A stretch of DNA of 14,441 nucleotides from Thermoleophilaceae bacterium. Its GTDB lineage: Bacteria > Actinomycetota > Thermoleophilia > Solirubrobacterales > Thermoleophilaceae. The stretch covers positions 1 through 14,441 of the forward strand of contig JACCYP010000090.1 in NCBI GenBank assembly GCA_013696425.1. Direction: 5' to 3'. Below the pieces are notes generated by a model. It was not told where the DNA came from. It saw only the letters and a program-made list of their open reading frames with translations, and made no database searches. Below, piece after piece: positions 5,661-12,465 of this stretch (position 1 is the first letter of the stretch; the number at the start of each line of letters is the position of its first letter). The position numbers and the translations under genes are program-made.

Positions 5661-7034
5661 CTAGCGGGGGCGGCGCTTCACGCGCCGCTTCTTCTTCCGC
5701 TTCGCCTTCTTCTTCTTTTTGGCCTTGGCCTTCTTTTTCGCCTTCGGCTTGGCCGGAGCGTTCGCCCGCGGCGTGGTCGCCGGCTGCTCCTGGACGGCTG
5801 CGGGCGCGGCCGGATCCGAGGCGGGCGGAGCGGGATCCGCGACCGGCGGCTTCGGCGCCTCCTCCTCCGGCGGCGCGTCCGGATCCGGATCGCGTAGGAA
5901 CAGCGCCGAGGTGAGCGCGAGCATCAGCACGCGGTTGCCGCAGTAGGTGGTGCCGCCGAGCGGGTTGTCGGGGCTGAAGAAGGTCTCGCACGGCGCCTCG
6001 CTGCGCTGCTCGCGGAGGTCCTCGCCGTACACCTGTGCGTGCAGCCAGGTGGCCCCGGCGGGGGCATCGAAGGTGTGCGTGAAGCTGGGCGAGTCGATTG
6101 CCACCGCGTCGCCCGCGGGCTCACCGCCGTCGGTCACGAGCTGGAGCATCGCGCCGGGGGCGCCCTCCACGCGCACGCGCAGCTTCGAGTCGCGCGGCAC
6201 CCGGTCTCCGACCAGGGACTCGAACGTCCCGTCGCCGTCGGTGTCGGCCTCGAGAAACGCGCTCGGTCCGCCGAGGTTCGGCGGCTGGTGGGACACGAAC
6301 GTGCGGCCTGCCTCGAGGCCGGCGAGGATCGCCTCGGGCGTGCGCTGCTCCACATACACCCAGGTCGTCGGCTGCCCGGCTCCCTGCGCGGCCGTGGTCG
6401 CGACCCAGTGGCTGTCGCTGCCGCCGACCGCCGCCACGCGCTGGCCGCGGTCGAGCCAGCCGTGCCAGAAGCGCAGCGCGCCGTCGTTGTCGGAGGCGGA
6501 GGGGAACGGCGGCTGGTAGACCCACGGCGCGTTCCACACCTCGGCGGTGTCGATCGGCACGTCGTAGCCGTACTGCCATTTCGGGTCGACCGGGTGGTTC
6601 GCCTGGAAGAGGCCGCCGTCGGCGCGCAGCTCGCCGGCCATGGCGTTGATGGCGCCCGGGCTCTGATCGCCACGGTTGTAGGAGTCCTTCTTCCCGCCCA
6701 GCATCTGGGCGTGGCCCTTGATCGAGTTCTCATAGCCCGGCACGCCGATCACGCCGCCGAAGCCGAAGCCCTCGTCGGTCTGTGAGCGCACGCTCTGGTG
6801 ATCGGTGATGGCGAGGAAGTCGAGGCCGCGCGTGGCCGCGATCGAGAACTGGCTCTGGACCGAATGGCCGAGCGTGTAGGCCTCCTCGGGCCCCGTGTTG
6901 TCGTCCTCGGGCCCGCCGTAGGAGTCGTGCGAGTAGGTGGTGTGGACGTGCAGGTCGCCCGCGACCCATTCGCCCGCAGATGCGGCGGCGGGGAGTAGGG
7001 CCAGGATCAGGACCGGCAGGGCGAAGCGGTGCAC
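5661..7034 (-). CDS. Secreted PHP-domain (CehA/McbA-like) metallohydrolase with Lys/Arg tail
   Basis: From GTG 7034 the protein has 457 residues and begins with a signal peptide (core about 4-18, A-S-A/G at 18-21). The PHP metal motifs are all present: D-L-H-V-H-T (H29, H31), T-D-H (D78, H79), N-H-P (H147) and G-S-D-S-H (D207, H209). Spacing and the W-V-Y-V-E, G-R-T-F-V-S and D-G-D-G-T-F-E segments fit the CehA/McbA-like branch of exported PHP hydrolases, which act on phosphoesters or related bonds; the substrate is unknown. A beta-rich domain (about 255-345) follows. Residues 385-430 are Pro/Ala/Glu-rich and 429-457 are almost only Lys, Arg and Ala, which could bind polyanions such as wall polymers (inference). 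It is the last gene of the minus-strand cluster, 35 bp after the methyltransferase remnant. The frame is open further upstream to 7400, but the signal peptide fixes the GTG. Confidence 0.88.
   Translation of the reverse strand: MHRFALPVLILALLPAAASAGEWVAGDLHVHTTYSHDSYGGPEDDNTGPEEAYTLGHSVQSQFSIAATRGLDFLAITDHQSVRSQTDEGFGFGGVIGVPGYENSIKGHAQMLGGKKDSYNRGDQSPGAINAMAGELRADGGLFQANHPVDPKWQYGYDVPIDTAEVWNAPWVYQPPFPSASDNDGALRFWHGWLDRGQRVAAVGGSDSHWVATTAAQGAGQPTTWVYVEQRTPEAILAGLEAGRTFVSHQPPNLGGPSAFLEADTDGDGTFESLVGDRVPRDSKLRVRVEGAPGAMLQLVTDGGEPAGDAVAIDSPSFTHTFDAPAGATWLHAQVYGEDLREQRSEAPCETFFSPDNPLGGTTYCGNRVLMLALTSALFLRDPDPDAPPEEEAPKPPVADPAPPASDPAAPAAVQEQPATTPRANAPAKPKAKKKAKAKKKKKAKRKKKRRVKRRPR
5668..5690 (+). 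terminator. Rho-independent-like terminator for the PGRP gene, inside the convergent gene
   Basis: GCGGCGC-TTCAC-GCGCCGC (5670-5688) is a perfect 7 bp stem, extendable by two G-T pairs to 5668-5690. On the plus strand it is followed by the pyrimidine-rich TTCTTCTTCC and further TTC/TTT runs. The T-richness comes from Lys codons of the PHP protein's tail read on the other strand. It sits 60 bp after the PGRP stop. The 53 bp gap 5608-5660 also holds two small GC-rich inverted repeats (5607-5619 and 5623-5634) without T-runs. Confidence 0.5.
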
Positions 7035-7069
7035 GCGAGAACAACGCGGTGGCGCGGCGGTTCTTGCAG

Positions 7070-7261
7070 TCAGATCCAGCGCCGGACGCGAAACCGGTAG
7101 TCCGCGTACTGCGAGCCGAAGCGCTCGGCGAGACTCGCGGCAGCAAGCGGGAGTCCACCCAGCGGAACCGCCAGCTCGAGCGCGATACCGGCCAGCAGGA
7201 AGCCCAGGAAGATGAAGGGCGGCGGGAGACGAACGCCTGCGTGCGCCTCGCTCGCCGTCAC
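7070..7261 (-). pseudogene. Isoprenylcysteine methyltransferase-family gene with internal in-frame deletion
   Basis: This is a 63-codon frame from GTG 7261. Residues 9-40 (G-V-R-L-P-P-P-F-I-F-L-G-F-L-L-A-G) match the first transmembrane segment of bacterial ICMT/PEMT-like methyltransferases. Residues 43-63 (L-A-E-R-F-G-S-Q-Y-A-D-Y-R-F-R-V-R-R-W-I) match the extreme C-terminus of the same family. The roughly 100 residues between, with the SAM-binding and catalytic core and the other membrane helices, are missing. Both ends are in one frame and sit next to each other near 7130-7150, so an in-frame deletion is the simplest reading. The start overlaps the preceding stop as GTGA (7258-7261), so it is probably still translated by coupling. 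It cannot be a methyltransferase; a leftover or a small membrane protein are the options. The family calls come from remembered family ends, not an alignment. Confidence 0.7.
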
Positions 7262-7674
7262 TCGGCTCCCTCCACCGCCTGCTGCGCCCGCGCCGGGTCG
7301 AGGAACCACTCGAGCTTCTGCAACAGCCCGTCGCGGATGGTCCAGATGTGGGCAATCCGTAGCTCGGTGTCGATGCCGGCCCGCGAGCGCGCGTGGGCAT
7401 TCACGACGGTGAGCGCCCGGTCGCCGCCGAGGTCGGTGACCTCCTCGAACTCCACCCTGACCGACTCCCACACCTCGTCCATCTGCGCCTGGAGGTAGCG
7501 CGACACGTCTTCGGGTCCGCGCAGGGTGCCGTACCCGGGCCAGCTCGGGTCCTCGATCCACTCGGCGTCGGGGGCCATCAACGGGCGGATCTCCGCGAAG
7601 GCCGTCGCGATGTTCGAGTTGCGCTCGAACGCCGCGGTGCAGCGGCGCACGAGGTCCATCTTGGCCTCCGCCAT
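7258..7674 (-). CDS. SnoaL / nuclear-transport-factor-2-like protein
   Basis: The protein has 138 residues, the usual size of a single NTF2-like cone-shaped fold. Visible features are an N-terminal helix (F-E-R-N-S-N-I-A-T-A-F-A), the early M-A-P-D-A-E-W-I-E-D segment, R-G-P-E-D-V-S-R-Y-L at the second helix, and alternating beta strands ending W-T-I-R-D-G-L-L-Q-K-L-E-W-F-L-D. This ending is typical of the SnoaL-like group. Members range from isomerases and hydrolases to non-catalytic binding proteins, so no reaction can be assigned. Its ATG shares one base with the stop of the ATP-grasp gene (TGATG at 7672-7676), and its own stop overlaps the start of the methyltransferase remnant by 4 bp. 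It is therefore translated as part of the polysaccharide operon. Confidence 0.8.
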   Translation of the reverse strand: MAEAKMDLVRRCTAAFERNSNIATAFAEIRPLMAPDAEWIEDPSWPGYGTLRGPEDVSRYLQAQMDEVWESVRVEFEEVTDLGGDRALTVVNAHARSRAGIDTELRIAHIWTIRDGLLQKLEWFLDPARAQQAVEGAE

Positions 7675-8669
7675 CAGGTGCCCCGCGGCTTCTTCGGGCC
7701 GTCCGCGACGATGTCGCGCGGCGTCGGCTTTCCGTCGGCGTCAAGCTCGAGCTGCCAGAAGTAGCGCGTGAAGGTGTGCCCGGAGGCGAAGTCGCCGACG
7801 TGGGGCTCGATCGTCTCGCCGCTCGCCATCCGCACGATCAGCTCGGGGTAGGTGTGCCCGGGCCGCGCGGCGTACATCGGTGCGGGGAACGCGCCGCCGA
7901 AGCGCGTGTTCACGTCGGTGATGCCTAGCCCGATCTCGGCGTCGCGGAAGGCCTGCACCGTGCACGGCCCGCGCGCGGGCAGCGCCTCGCCGACGGCGCG
8001 GCCGAGCTCCACCAGCTCCGGGTCGTCGATCACCGTGCCCTTGATCGACTCGCCGCCGCGCGACTCGATCATCGTCCGCGGGATCGCGTTCAGGCAGCGA
8101 CCGTCCATGTCGCAGAGAAGATCGATCGAGAACTCCGGCCCATCCATGAGCCGCTGGATCATCACGGGCTCCTTCACATACCCGGTGAAGAACTCCGTCT
8201 CACCTCGGTCGGCGGCGGGATGGATAGAGCGGGCACCCGAGCCCTGTCGCGGCTTGACCATCACCGGGAAGCGCTCGGGCTCCTCGCCGGGCAGCACCGT
8301 GGGCGGGCTGGGCAGGCCGTGGCGCAGCAGCAACTCGTGGCAGTGGTACTTGTCGTAGGTGGCCTCGCAGACATCCGGTGTTGGCACGAACGCCGGCAGA
8401 TCCGCGCGCGAGAGCACCTCGATGTCGAGGTCCGTGAGCGGCACCACGGCGCGCACGCCGTGCTCCTCCACGAGACCCTGGAGGAACGGGACGTACTCCG
8501 GGTCGTCGATGCGCGGCGGGTAGACGTGCAGGTCGGCCGCGTAGCGGGCCGGGGCGAGCGGGCTCGGGTCGGCCGCGATGGTGAAGGCGTGCTCGGCGAA
8601 CGCGCTCACGATGTCGTAGCGCTTGCCGACGCCGGTGAGGATCACGCCTACTCGCCCGTCGCTCGCCAT
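7674..8669 (-). CDS. ATP-grasp enzyme, carbamoyl-phosphate-synthase-large-subunit-like
   Basis: From ATG 8669 the protein has 331 residues. An N-terminal Rossmann-like preATP-grasp domain (about 6-100: V-G-V-I-L-T-G-V-G, then V-V-P-L-T-D-L-D) is followed by Y-D-K-Y at 105-108. The ATP-grasp fold starts with V-M-V-K-P with Lys139 and the Gly loop R-Q-G-S-G-A-R-S. The metal-binding strand reads D-V-N-T-R-F-G-G (252-259), with Asp for the usual Glu. Such single enzymes join a carboxylate, through an acyl phosphate, to an amine or thiol. Substrate is unknown. Its first 22 bp overlap the end of the sugar-phosphate transferase gene, and its stop touches the SnoaL-like gene. This suggests it modifies a sugar or precursor of the same polysaccharide (inference). 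ATG 8669 begins the Rossmann strand; the frame further upstream lies wholly inside the transferase gene. Confidence 0.85.
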   Translation of the reverse strand: MASDGRVGVILTGVGKRYDIVSAFAEHAFTIAADPSPLAPARYAADLHVYPPRIDDPEYVPFLQGLVEEHGVRAVVPLTDLDIEVLSRADLPAFVPTPDVCEATYDKYHCHELLLRHGLPSPPTVLPGEEPERFPVMVKPRQGSGARSIHPAADRGETEFFTGYVKEPVMIQRLMDGPEFSIDLLCDMDGRCLNAIPRTMIESRGGESIKGTVIDDPELVELGRAVGEALPARGPCTVQAFRDAEIGLGITDVNTRFGGAFPAPMYAARPGHTYPELIVRMASGETIEPHVGDFASGHTFTRYFWQLELDADGKPTPRDIVADGPKKPRGT

Positions 8670-9241
8670 CCGCCCGTGTCTTCCTTGTAGAGGCCGTGCC
8701 CGGTGACCAGCATCCGGATCGTGCGGCCGATGATCTTCAGGTCGAGCGTCGCCGAGCGGTTGTCGACGTACCAGACGTCGAGCTCGATGCGCTCGTCCCA
8801 CGGCAGCGCTGCGCGGCCGTTGACCTGCGCCCAGCCTGTGATGCCCGGTTTCACCTCGAGGCGGCGGAACTGCTCAGGCGTGTACTGATCGACCTGCGCC
8901 TGAATCGTGGGGCGGGGGCCGACGATCGCCATCTCGCCCTTGATCACGTTGACCAGGTTGGGCAGCTCGTCGAGCGAGAAGCGGCGCATGAACCGCCCGG
9001 AGCGCGTGATCCGCGCGTCGCCCACGTTCACGGCCATGCCCGCGCCCATCTTCTCCGCGCCGCTCACCATCGTGCGCAGCTTGAGCATCTCGAACGGCTC
9101 GCCGTCGCGGCCCACACGGCGCTGGCGGAAGATGGGCGAGCCCGGCGACTCGATCCGGATGACCGCCATCGCCAGCAGGATGAGCGGGGAGAGGAGCAGC
9201 AGCGCGAGGGCGCTCGCCAGGACGTCCAGCGCACGCGTCAC
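8648..9241 (-). CDS. Undecaprenyl-phosphate sugar phosphotransferase (WcaJ/EpsL type)
   Basis: From GTG 9241 the protein has 197 residues, the size of the minimal monotopic phosphoglycosyl transferase. A hydrophobic N-terminal (reentrant) helix covers about 5-29 and ends in the S-P segment typical of the fold. Next come P-I-F-R-Q-R-R-V-G, F-E-M-L-K-L-R-T-M, the catalytic D91-E92 in S-L-D-E-L-P-N, V-G-P-R-P (107-111) and K-P-G-I-T-G-W-A-Q-V-N-G-R (131-143). It should move a sugar 1-phosphate from a nucleotide sugar to undecaprenyl phosphate at the inner membrane face, the first step of exopolysaccharide or capsule repeat-unit assembly. The start overlaps the GT2 stop as GTGA (9238-9241), with AGAGGG (9253-9248) 6 nt before it, a good ribosome site. 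The sugar specificity is not readable. Confidence 0.93.
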   Translation of the reverse strand: MTRALDVLASALALLLLSPLILLAMAVIRIESPGSPIFRQRRVGRDGEPFEMLKLRTMVSGAEKMGAGMAVNVGDARITRSGRFMRRFSLDELPNLVNVIKGEMAIVGPRPTIQAQVDQYTPEQFRRLEVKPGITGWAQVNGRAALPWDERIELDVWYVDNRSATLDLKIIGRTIRMLVTGHGLYKEDTGGWRATGE

Positions 9242-10371
9242 CGCGTTCCCTCTGCCTTCTCCCAGCCCGCCGGGGTGCCCGTGCGCAGCCAGTCCCAGAG
9301 CCCCGCGGCGAGCGACGCCGTGACGAGTACGTAGTAGTAGGCGAGCTTGAACGGCCGCAGCGGGACCACCGGACCGAGCGCCGCCGCCAGCAGGAACGCG
9401 GCCTGCACCGCGAGCGTGGCGAGGTAGACGGCACCCGCCCCGCCTGCCACCAGCGCCACGTTCGTTCCAAGCGCGGCCAGGTGGATGAACGGGGAGGCGT
9501 AGCGCAGCAGCCGGTGCGAGGCGATCTGGAGCGCGTAGAGGGCGGAGTAGCCGCGCGGCGAGGCGAGGCCGCCCTGCACGACGATCGGCCAGGCGTGGCT
9601 CATCATGCGCCGCTTGCGGGCGAACTCGCCCTCGATCGAGGGCACCATCTTCTCCTCCGCGCGCGCGCTCGGCGCGTACACCGCGCGCCACCCGCGCTTG
9701 ACCATGTTGAACGGGAAGGAGAGGTCGTGGCCCATGCGCGGGTCGACGACGATGTACGCCTCGCGGCGGGTCGCGTAGATCGCCCCGTTGCCCCCGGTCA
9801 CGCCGCCGAGGCGTGACTCCAGCGAGCGGACCGCCATCTCGTAGCGCCAGTAGGCGCCCTCCTGGTTGGTGCCCTCGTCGTTGGTGAAGCGCACCTGCCC
9901 GCACACGTAGCCCACCGCCGGATCGGCGAACGGCGCCACCAGCTCACGCAGCGCGTCGGGCGCCCAGAAAGAGTTCGCGTCGCTGAACACCACGAGTTCG
10001 CCGCTCGCGCGCTCGACGGCCTGGTCCTGGGCGCGGATCTTCCCCCCACGCGGGAGGTCGAGCACGAGGTCCGCGCCGGCCTCGTGCGCGGCGTCGCCCG
10101 TGCCGTCGGAGGAACCGTCGCTCGCCACGATCAGCTCGACCCGTTCGCGCGGGTAGTCAAGCGAGCGCATGTTGGCCACCTTCGCGGCGATCACGCTCGC
10201 CTCGTCGTAGGCGGCAATTATCAGCGAGACCTGCGGCAGCTCGCCGGATGCCGGGGCCTCCACCTGGGTGCGCCGCCCGCGGGCCAGAAGCCACAGCAGC
10301 AGCGGGTAGCCGGCGTGCGTGTAGAGGAGCAGCGCAGCGCTCAGCCAGAAGGAGATTTCCAGGGCGATCAC
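9238..10371 (-). CDS. Membrane glycosyltransferase family 2
   Basis: From GTG 10371 the protein has 377 residues. A membrane helix at about 5-30 precedes the GT-A domain (about 46-265): S-L-I-I-A-A-Y-D-E-A at the start, nucleotide-binding D85 in A-S-D-G-S-S-D-G-T, the metal motif D131-A-N133, the acceptor-side G-H-D-L-S-F-P-F with D216, and R-K-R-R-M at 252-256, the counterpart of the Q/R-x2-RW motif of processive enzymes. Three or four hydrophobic segments follow (about 290-360). The topology resembles the hyaluronan/cellulose-synthase-like group that both adds sugars and anchors in the membrane. It lies 52 bp after the GT4 gene and overlaps the sugar-phosphate transferase gene by 4 bp. A TACGGT box 9 nt ahead of the GTG suggests its own promoter. 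The frame continues upstream to 10731 inside the GT4 gene, but this part is not expected to be coding. Confidence 0.9.
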   Translation of the reverse strand: MIALEISFWLSAALLLYTHAGYPLLLWLLARGRRTQVEAPASGELPQVSLIIAAYDEASVIAAKVANMRSLDYPRERVELIVASDGSSDGTGDAAHEAGADLVLDLPRGGKIRAQDQAVERASGELVVFSDANSFWAPDALRELVAPFADPAVGYVCGQVRFTNDEGTNQEGAYWRYEMAVRSLESRLGGVTGGNGAIYATRREAYIVVDPRMGHDLSFPFNMVKRGWRAVYAPSARAEEKMVPSIEGEFARKRRMMSHAWPIVVQGGLASPRGYSALYALQIASHRLLRYASPFIHLAALGTNVALVAGGAGAVYLATLAVQAAFLLAAALGPVVPLRPFKLAYYYVLVTASLAAGLWDWLRTGTPAGWEKAEGTR

Positions 10372-10380
10372 GGCGCGCCG

Positions 10381-10386
10381 ACCGTA
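10381..10386 (-). promoter_or_regulatory. -10-like TACGGT ahead of the GT2 gene (leaderless start)
   Basis: On the minus strand TACGGT (10386-10381) lies exactly 9 nt before the GTG at 10371, as at the hydrolase and propeller genes. It sits in the 52 bp gap after the GT4 gene and could start a separate transcript for the GT2-to-PHP genes. No clear -35 or ribosome site is seen. Confidence 0.4.
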
Positions 10387-10423
10387 ACAGCGGCGAATCG
10401 GCGCCCGCCGGGGCCGATCGCGC

Positions 10424-11536
10424 CTAAGGCGCGAGCACCTCCTCGTACACCGCCAACGTGCGGCGCGCCGCCTCGTCCCAGGAGTACGGGCCGGCCGCGG
10501 CAGCGCGGGCGGCGGCTGCCAGGCGCTCGCGCTCTCCGGGCGAGCCCACCAGCTCGTTGAGCACGGCCGCCAGCGCCGCAGGATCCCCCGGCGGCACCAG
10601 CCGCGCGGCCCCGTGCCCGGCCACCTCGGAGAAACCGCCGACGTCGGAGAGCACCATCGGGCTCCCGAAGGCCAGCGCCGTGTAGAGCACGCCGGACTGG
10701 TCGATCTCGCGGTAGGGCAGCGCCACCACATCGGCGCGACGGAAGAAGGCCGGGATCTCGGGCTCGGTCACGAACCGCGGCACGAAGCGCACAGTTGCGC
10801 CCACCCGCGCCGCCAGCTCCTCGAGCGGCTCGACCGGCATTCGCGGCATGCCGACCACCCACAGCTCGGCGCCCTCGACCGCGCGGAAGGCCTCGAGCAG
10901 CACGTCGATGCCCTTGTACGGGCGCCAGAGACCGAAGCAGAGAACCACCGGGCCCTCGACTTCGCGCAGCTCCGGCGGCAGCGGCGCCTCGTCCGGCAGC
11001 TCCGTGAGGTAGTCGAACGCGCCGTGGGGCACCACGCGGATTCGGTCGGCGGGAGCGCCGAGCTCGGCGCGCAGGCGTTCGGCACCATGCTCGGAGTGCA
11101 CGATCACCCGGTCCATGCGGTTCACCAGACGCCGGGTGGCGGCGATCTGGCCCGGCCGCGGCTCGCGCGGGATCACGTCGTGCGCGGTGAGAACGAGCGG
11201 GCGCCCGCGCGGCAGCAGGGCGACGTCGAGCGGCTGCACGGTGAGCCACTGGAAATGGACGACGTCGGCGCCGCGCGCGTGGCGGCGGTAGCGCAGCATG
11301 TCGGGCACGTGCTCACCGAGCTTGAACGCCATCCGCCCGCGCGCATCGAGGCCCCGGCGAGCGGTGCGACGGTAGAAGAACTCGTTCACCTCGTATCCAC
11401 GGGCCGCGGGCACCGGGCCGTAGAGGAACCGGCTCGTGACGAGCTCCACGTCCGCCCCCGCGCGGGCAAGCGCCGCGGCCAGCGCGTGGTCGTACGGAGG
11501 GGTGAAGGCGGAGGGGTCGGCGAGCTGGATCCGCAT
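10424..11536 (-). CDS. Glycosyltransferase family 4
   Basis: The protein has 370 residues with the GT-B fold of GT4 enzymes. The N-terminal acceptor domain (about 1-175) opens with R-I-Q-L-A-D-P-S and P-P-Y-D-H-A-L-A, followed by D-V-V-H-F-Q-W and L-T-A-H-D-V. The hinge has R-V-V-P-H-G-A-F. In the nucleotide-sugar domain, G-L-W-R-P-Y-K-G-I-D-V-L-L (202-214) carries the conserved Lys that holds the donor phosphate. S-G-V-L-Y-T-A-L-A-F-G-S-P-M-V-L-S-D-V-G-G-F-S-E (281-304) ends in the conserved Glu. These are retaining enzymes that act at the cytosolic face on lipid-linked sugars; donor and linkage cannot be told. No membrane helix is visible. ATG 11536 is 11 bp from the start of the divergent GT2 gene and has no ribosome site, so a leaderless or very short leader is likely. 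Confidence 0.93.
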   Translation of the reverse strand: MRIQLADPSAFTPPYDHALAAALARAGADVELVTSRFLYGPVPAARGYEVNEFFYRRTARRGLDARGRMAFKLGEHVPDMLRYRRHARGADVVHFQWLTVQPLDVALLPRGRPLVLTAHDVIPREPRPGQIAATRRLVNRMDRVIVHSEHGAERLRAELGAPADRIRVVPHGAFDYLTELPDEAPLPPELREVEGPVVLCFGLWRPYKGIDVLLEAFRAVEGAELWVVGMPRMPVEPLEELAARVGATVRFVPRFVTEPEIPAFFRRADVVALPYREIDQSGVLYTALAFGSPMVLSDVGGFSEVAGHGAARLVPPGDPAALAAVLNELVGSPGERERLAAAARAAAAGPYSWDEAARRTLAVYEEVLAP

Positions 11537-11547
11537 GGACCGCGATC

Positions 11548-12465
11548 ATGGTGGATCAAGTGGACCTGACGTACTGCGTGGTGAACACCAACGGGCGCGA
11601 GCTGCTGCTGCGCTGCCTCGACGCGATCGAGTCGACGGCCCCCGGCGGGGTGGAGCACGAGGTGCTCGTACTCGACAACGCCTCGAGCGACGGTTCGGCC
11701 GCGGCCGTCCGGGAGCGGGCACACCCCGGCCTGCGCCTGATCGCCCTCGATGCGCCGCAGGGGAAGGCGGCCAACGACTCGCGCCTGCTCCAGGAGGCGC
11801 GAGGGCGCCACTGCCTGCTGCTGAACGAGGACTCCGAGCTGCTCGGGGACGCCCCGCGGGCGCTCATGGACGCCCTCGACGCCGATCCGCGCGCCGCCGT
11901 GGCCGGCGCGCAGCTGCTCGATCCCCACGGCCATCCCCAGCCGTGCGCGTGGCGGTTCCCGGGCGTCGCGAGCGCGGCGGCGTTCGCGGTGTTCATGTCG
12001 CGCTGGGTGGTGCAGAGCGGCGGGAGCGAGACCCGCCGCGTGGACTGGTGCCAGTCGAGCGCGATGCTCGTCCGGCGCGAGGCGGCGGAGGCGGTGGGCT
12101 GGCTCGACCCGGACTTCTTCGTCTACTCGGACGAGACCGACTTCGAGAAGCGCCTGTCAGACGCGGACTGGCACGCGCTGTACGTGCCGGGCGCTCAGGC
12201 CATCCACCACGAGCAGCTCTCCTCCGACCTCGATTCCGCCTCGCGCCGGATCGTCGAGTTCCACCGCAACCGCGACCTCTACATCCGTAAGCACCACGGC
12301 CCGGCGGCAGCGCTCGCGGTACGCGTGCTGATCGCGATCGGCTACGCGCTGCGCCTGCCCCGGGACCCGCGCCGGTTTGCGCTGCACGCCCGCCAGGCCC
12401 TCCGCCCCGCCGGGGGCGAGGGGATCGCGGACGCCGTCCGTCACGCTAGGTTGCCCCGCTCGTGA
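11548..12465 (+). CDS. Glycosyltransferase family 2, WbbL/rhamnosyltransferase-like
   Basis: The protein has 305 residues. The GT-A domain shows T-Y-C-V-V-N-T-N-G-R-E-L-L (8-20), V-L-D-N-A-S-S-D-G-S (41-50) and L-L-N-E-D-S-E-L-L at 91-99, in place of the usual D-x-D with E94-D95-S96. W-C-Q-S-S-A-M-L-V-R-R (167-177) and G-W-L-D-P-D-F-F-V-Y-S-D-E-T-D-F-E-K-R-L (184-203) follow and match the acceptor-binding end of WbbL-like rhamnosyltransferases. H-H-E at 220-222 and a soluble C-terminal tail complete it. It should transfer an activated sugar, possibly rhamnose, to a lipid-linked glycan. The ATG has no ribosome site. A second in-frame start (GTG 11551) is one codon later. Its stop overlaps the propeller gene start as GTGA. 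Confidence 0.9.
   Translation: MVDQVDLTYCVVNTNGRELLLRCLDAIESTAPGGVEHEVLVLDNASSDGSAAAVRERAHPGLRLIALDAPQGKAANDSRLLQEARGRHCLLLNEDSELLGDAPRALMDALDADPRAAVAGAQLLDPHGHPQPCAWRFPGVASAAAFAVFMSRWVVQSGGSETRRVDWCQSSAMLVRREAAEAVGWLDPDFFVYSDETDFEKRLSDADWHALYVPGAQAIHHEQLSSDLDSASRRIVEFHRNRDLYIRKHHGPAAALAVRVLIAIGYALRLPRDPRRFALHARQALRPAGGEGIADAVRHARLPRS
12447..12452 (+). promoter_or_regulatory. -10-like TAGGTT ahead of the propeller gene (leaderless start)
   Basis: TAGGTT lies 9 nt before GTG 12462, within the last codons of the GT2 gene. The propeller protein could thus be made both by coupling to GT2 translation (GTGA overlap) and from its own leaderless transcript. Confidence 0.4.

Noticed and set aside
6230..6252. 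EF-hand-like D-x-D-x-D-G calcium loop in the PHP protein (residues 263-271)
   Set aside because: Asp/Gly-rich turns here are, as far as I recall, usual in CehA-like proteins, and the flanking helices of an EF hand are absent.
7035..7400. N-terminal extension of the PHP protein frame
   Set aside because: It overlaps the methyltransferase remnant and SnoaL-like gene in another frame, is Arg/Ser-rich, and would bury the signal peptide that starts at GTG 7034.
10613..11569. A 318-codon plus-strand open frame
   Set aside because: It is antisense to the clear GT4 gene, has His/Arg/Glu-rich composition without any motif, and would run into the divergent start region.
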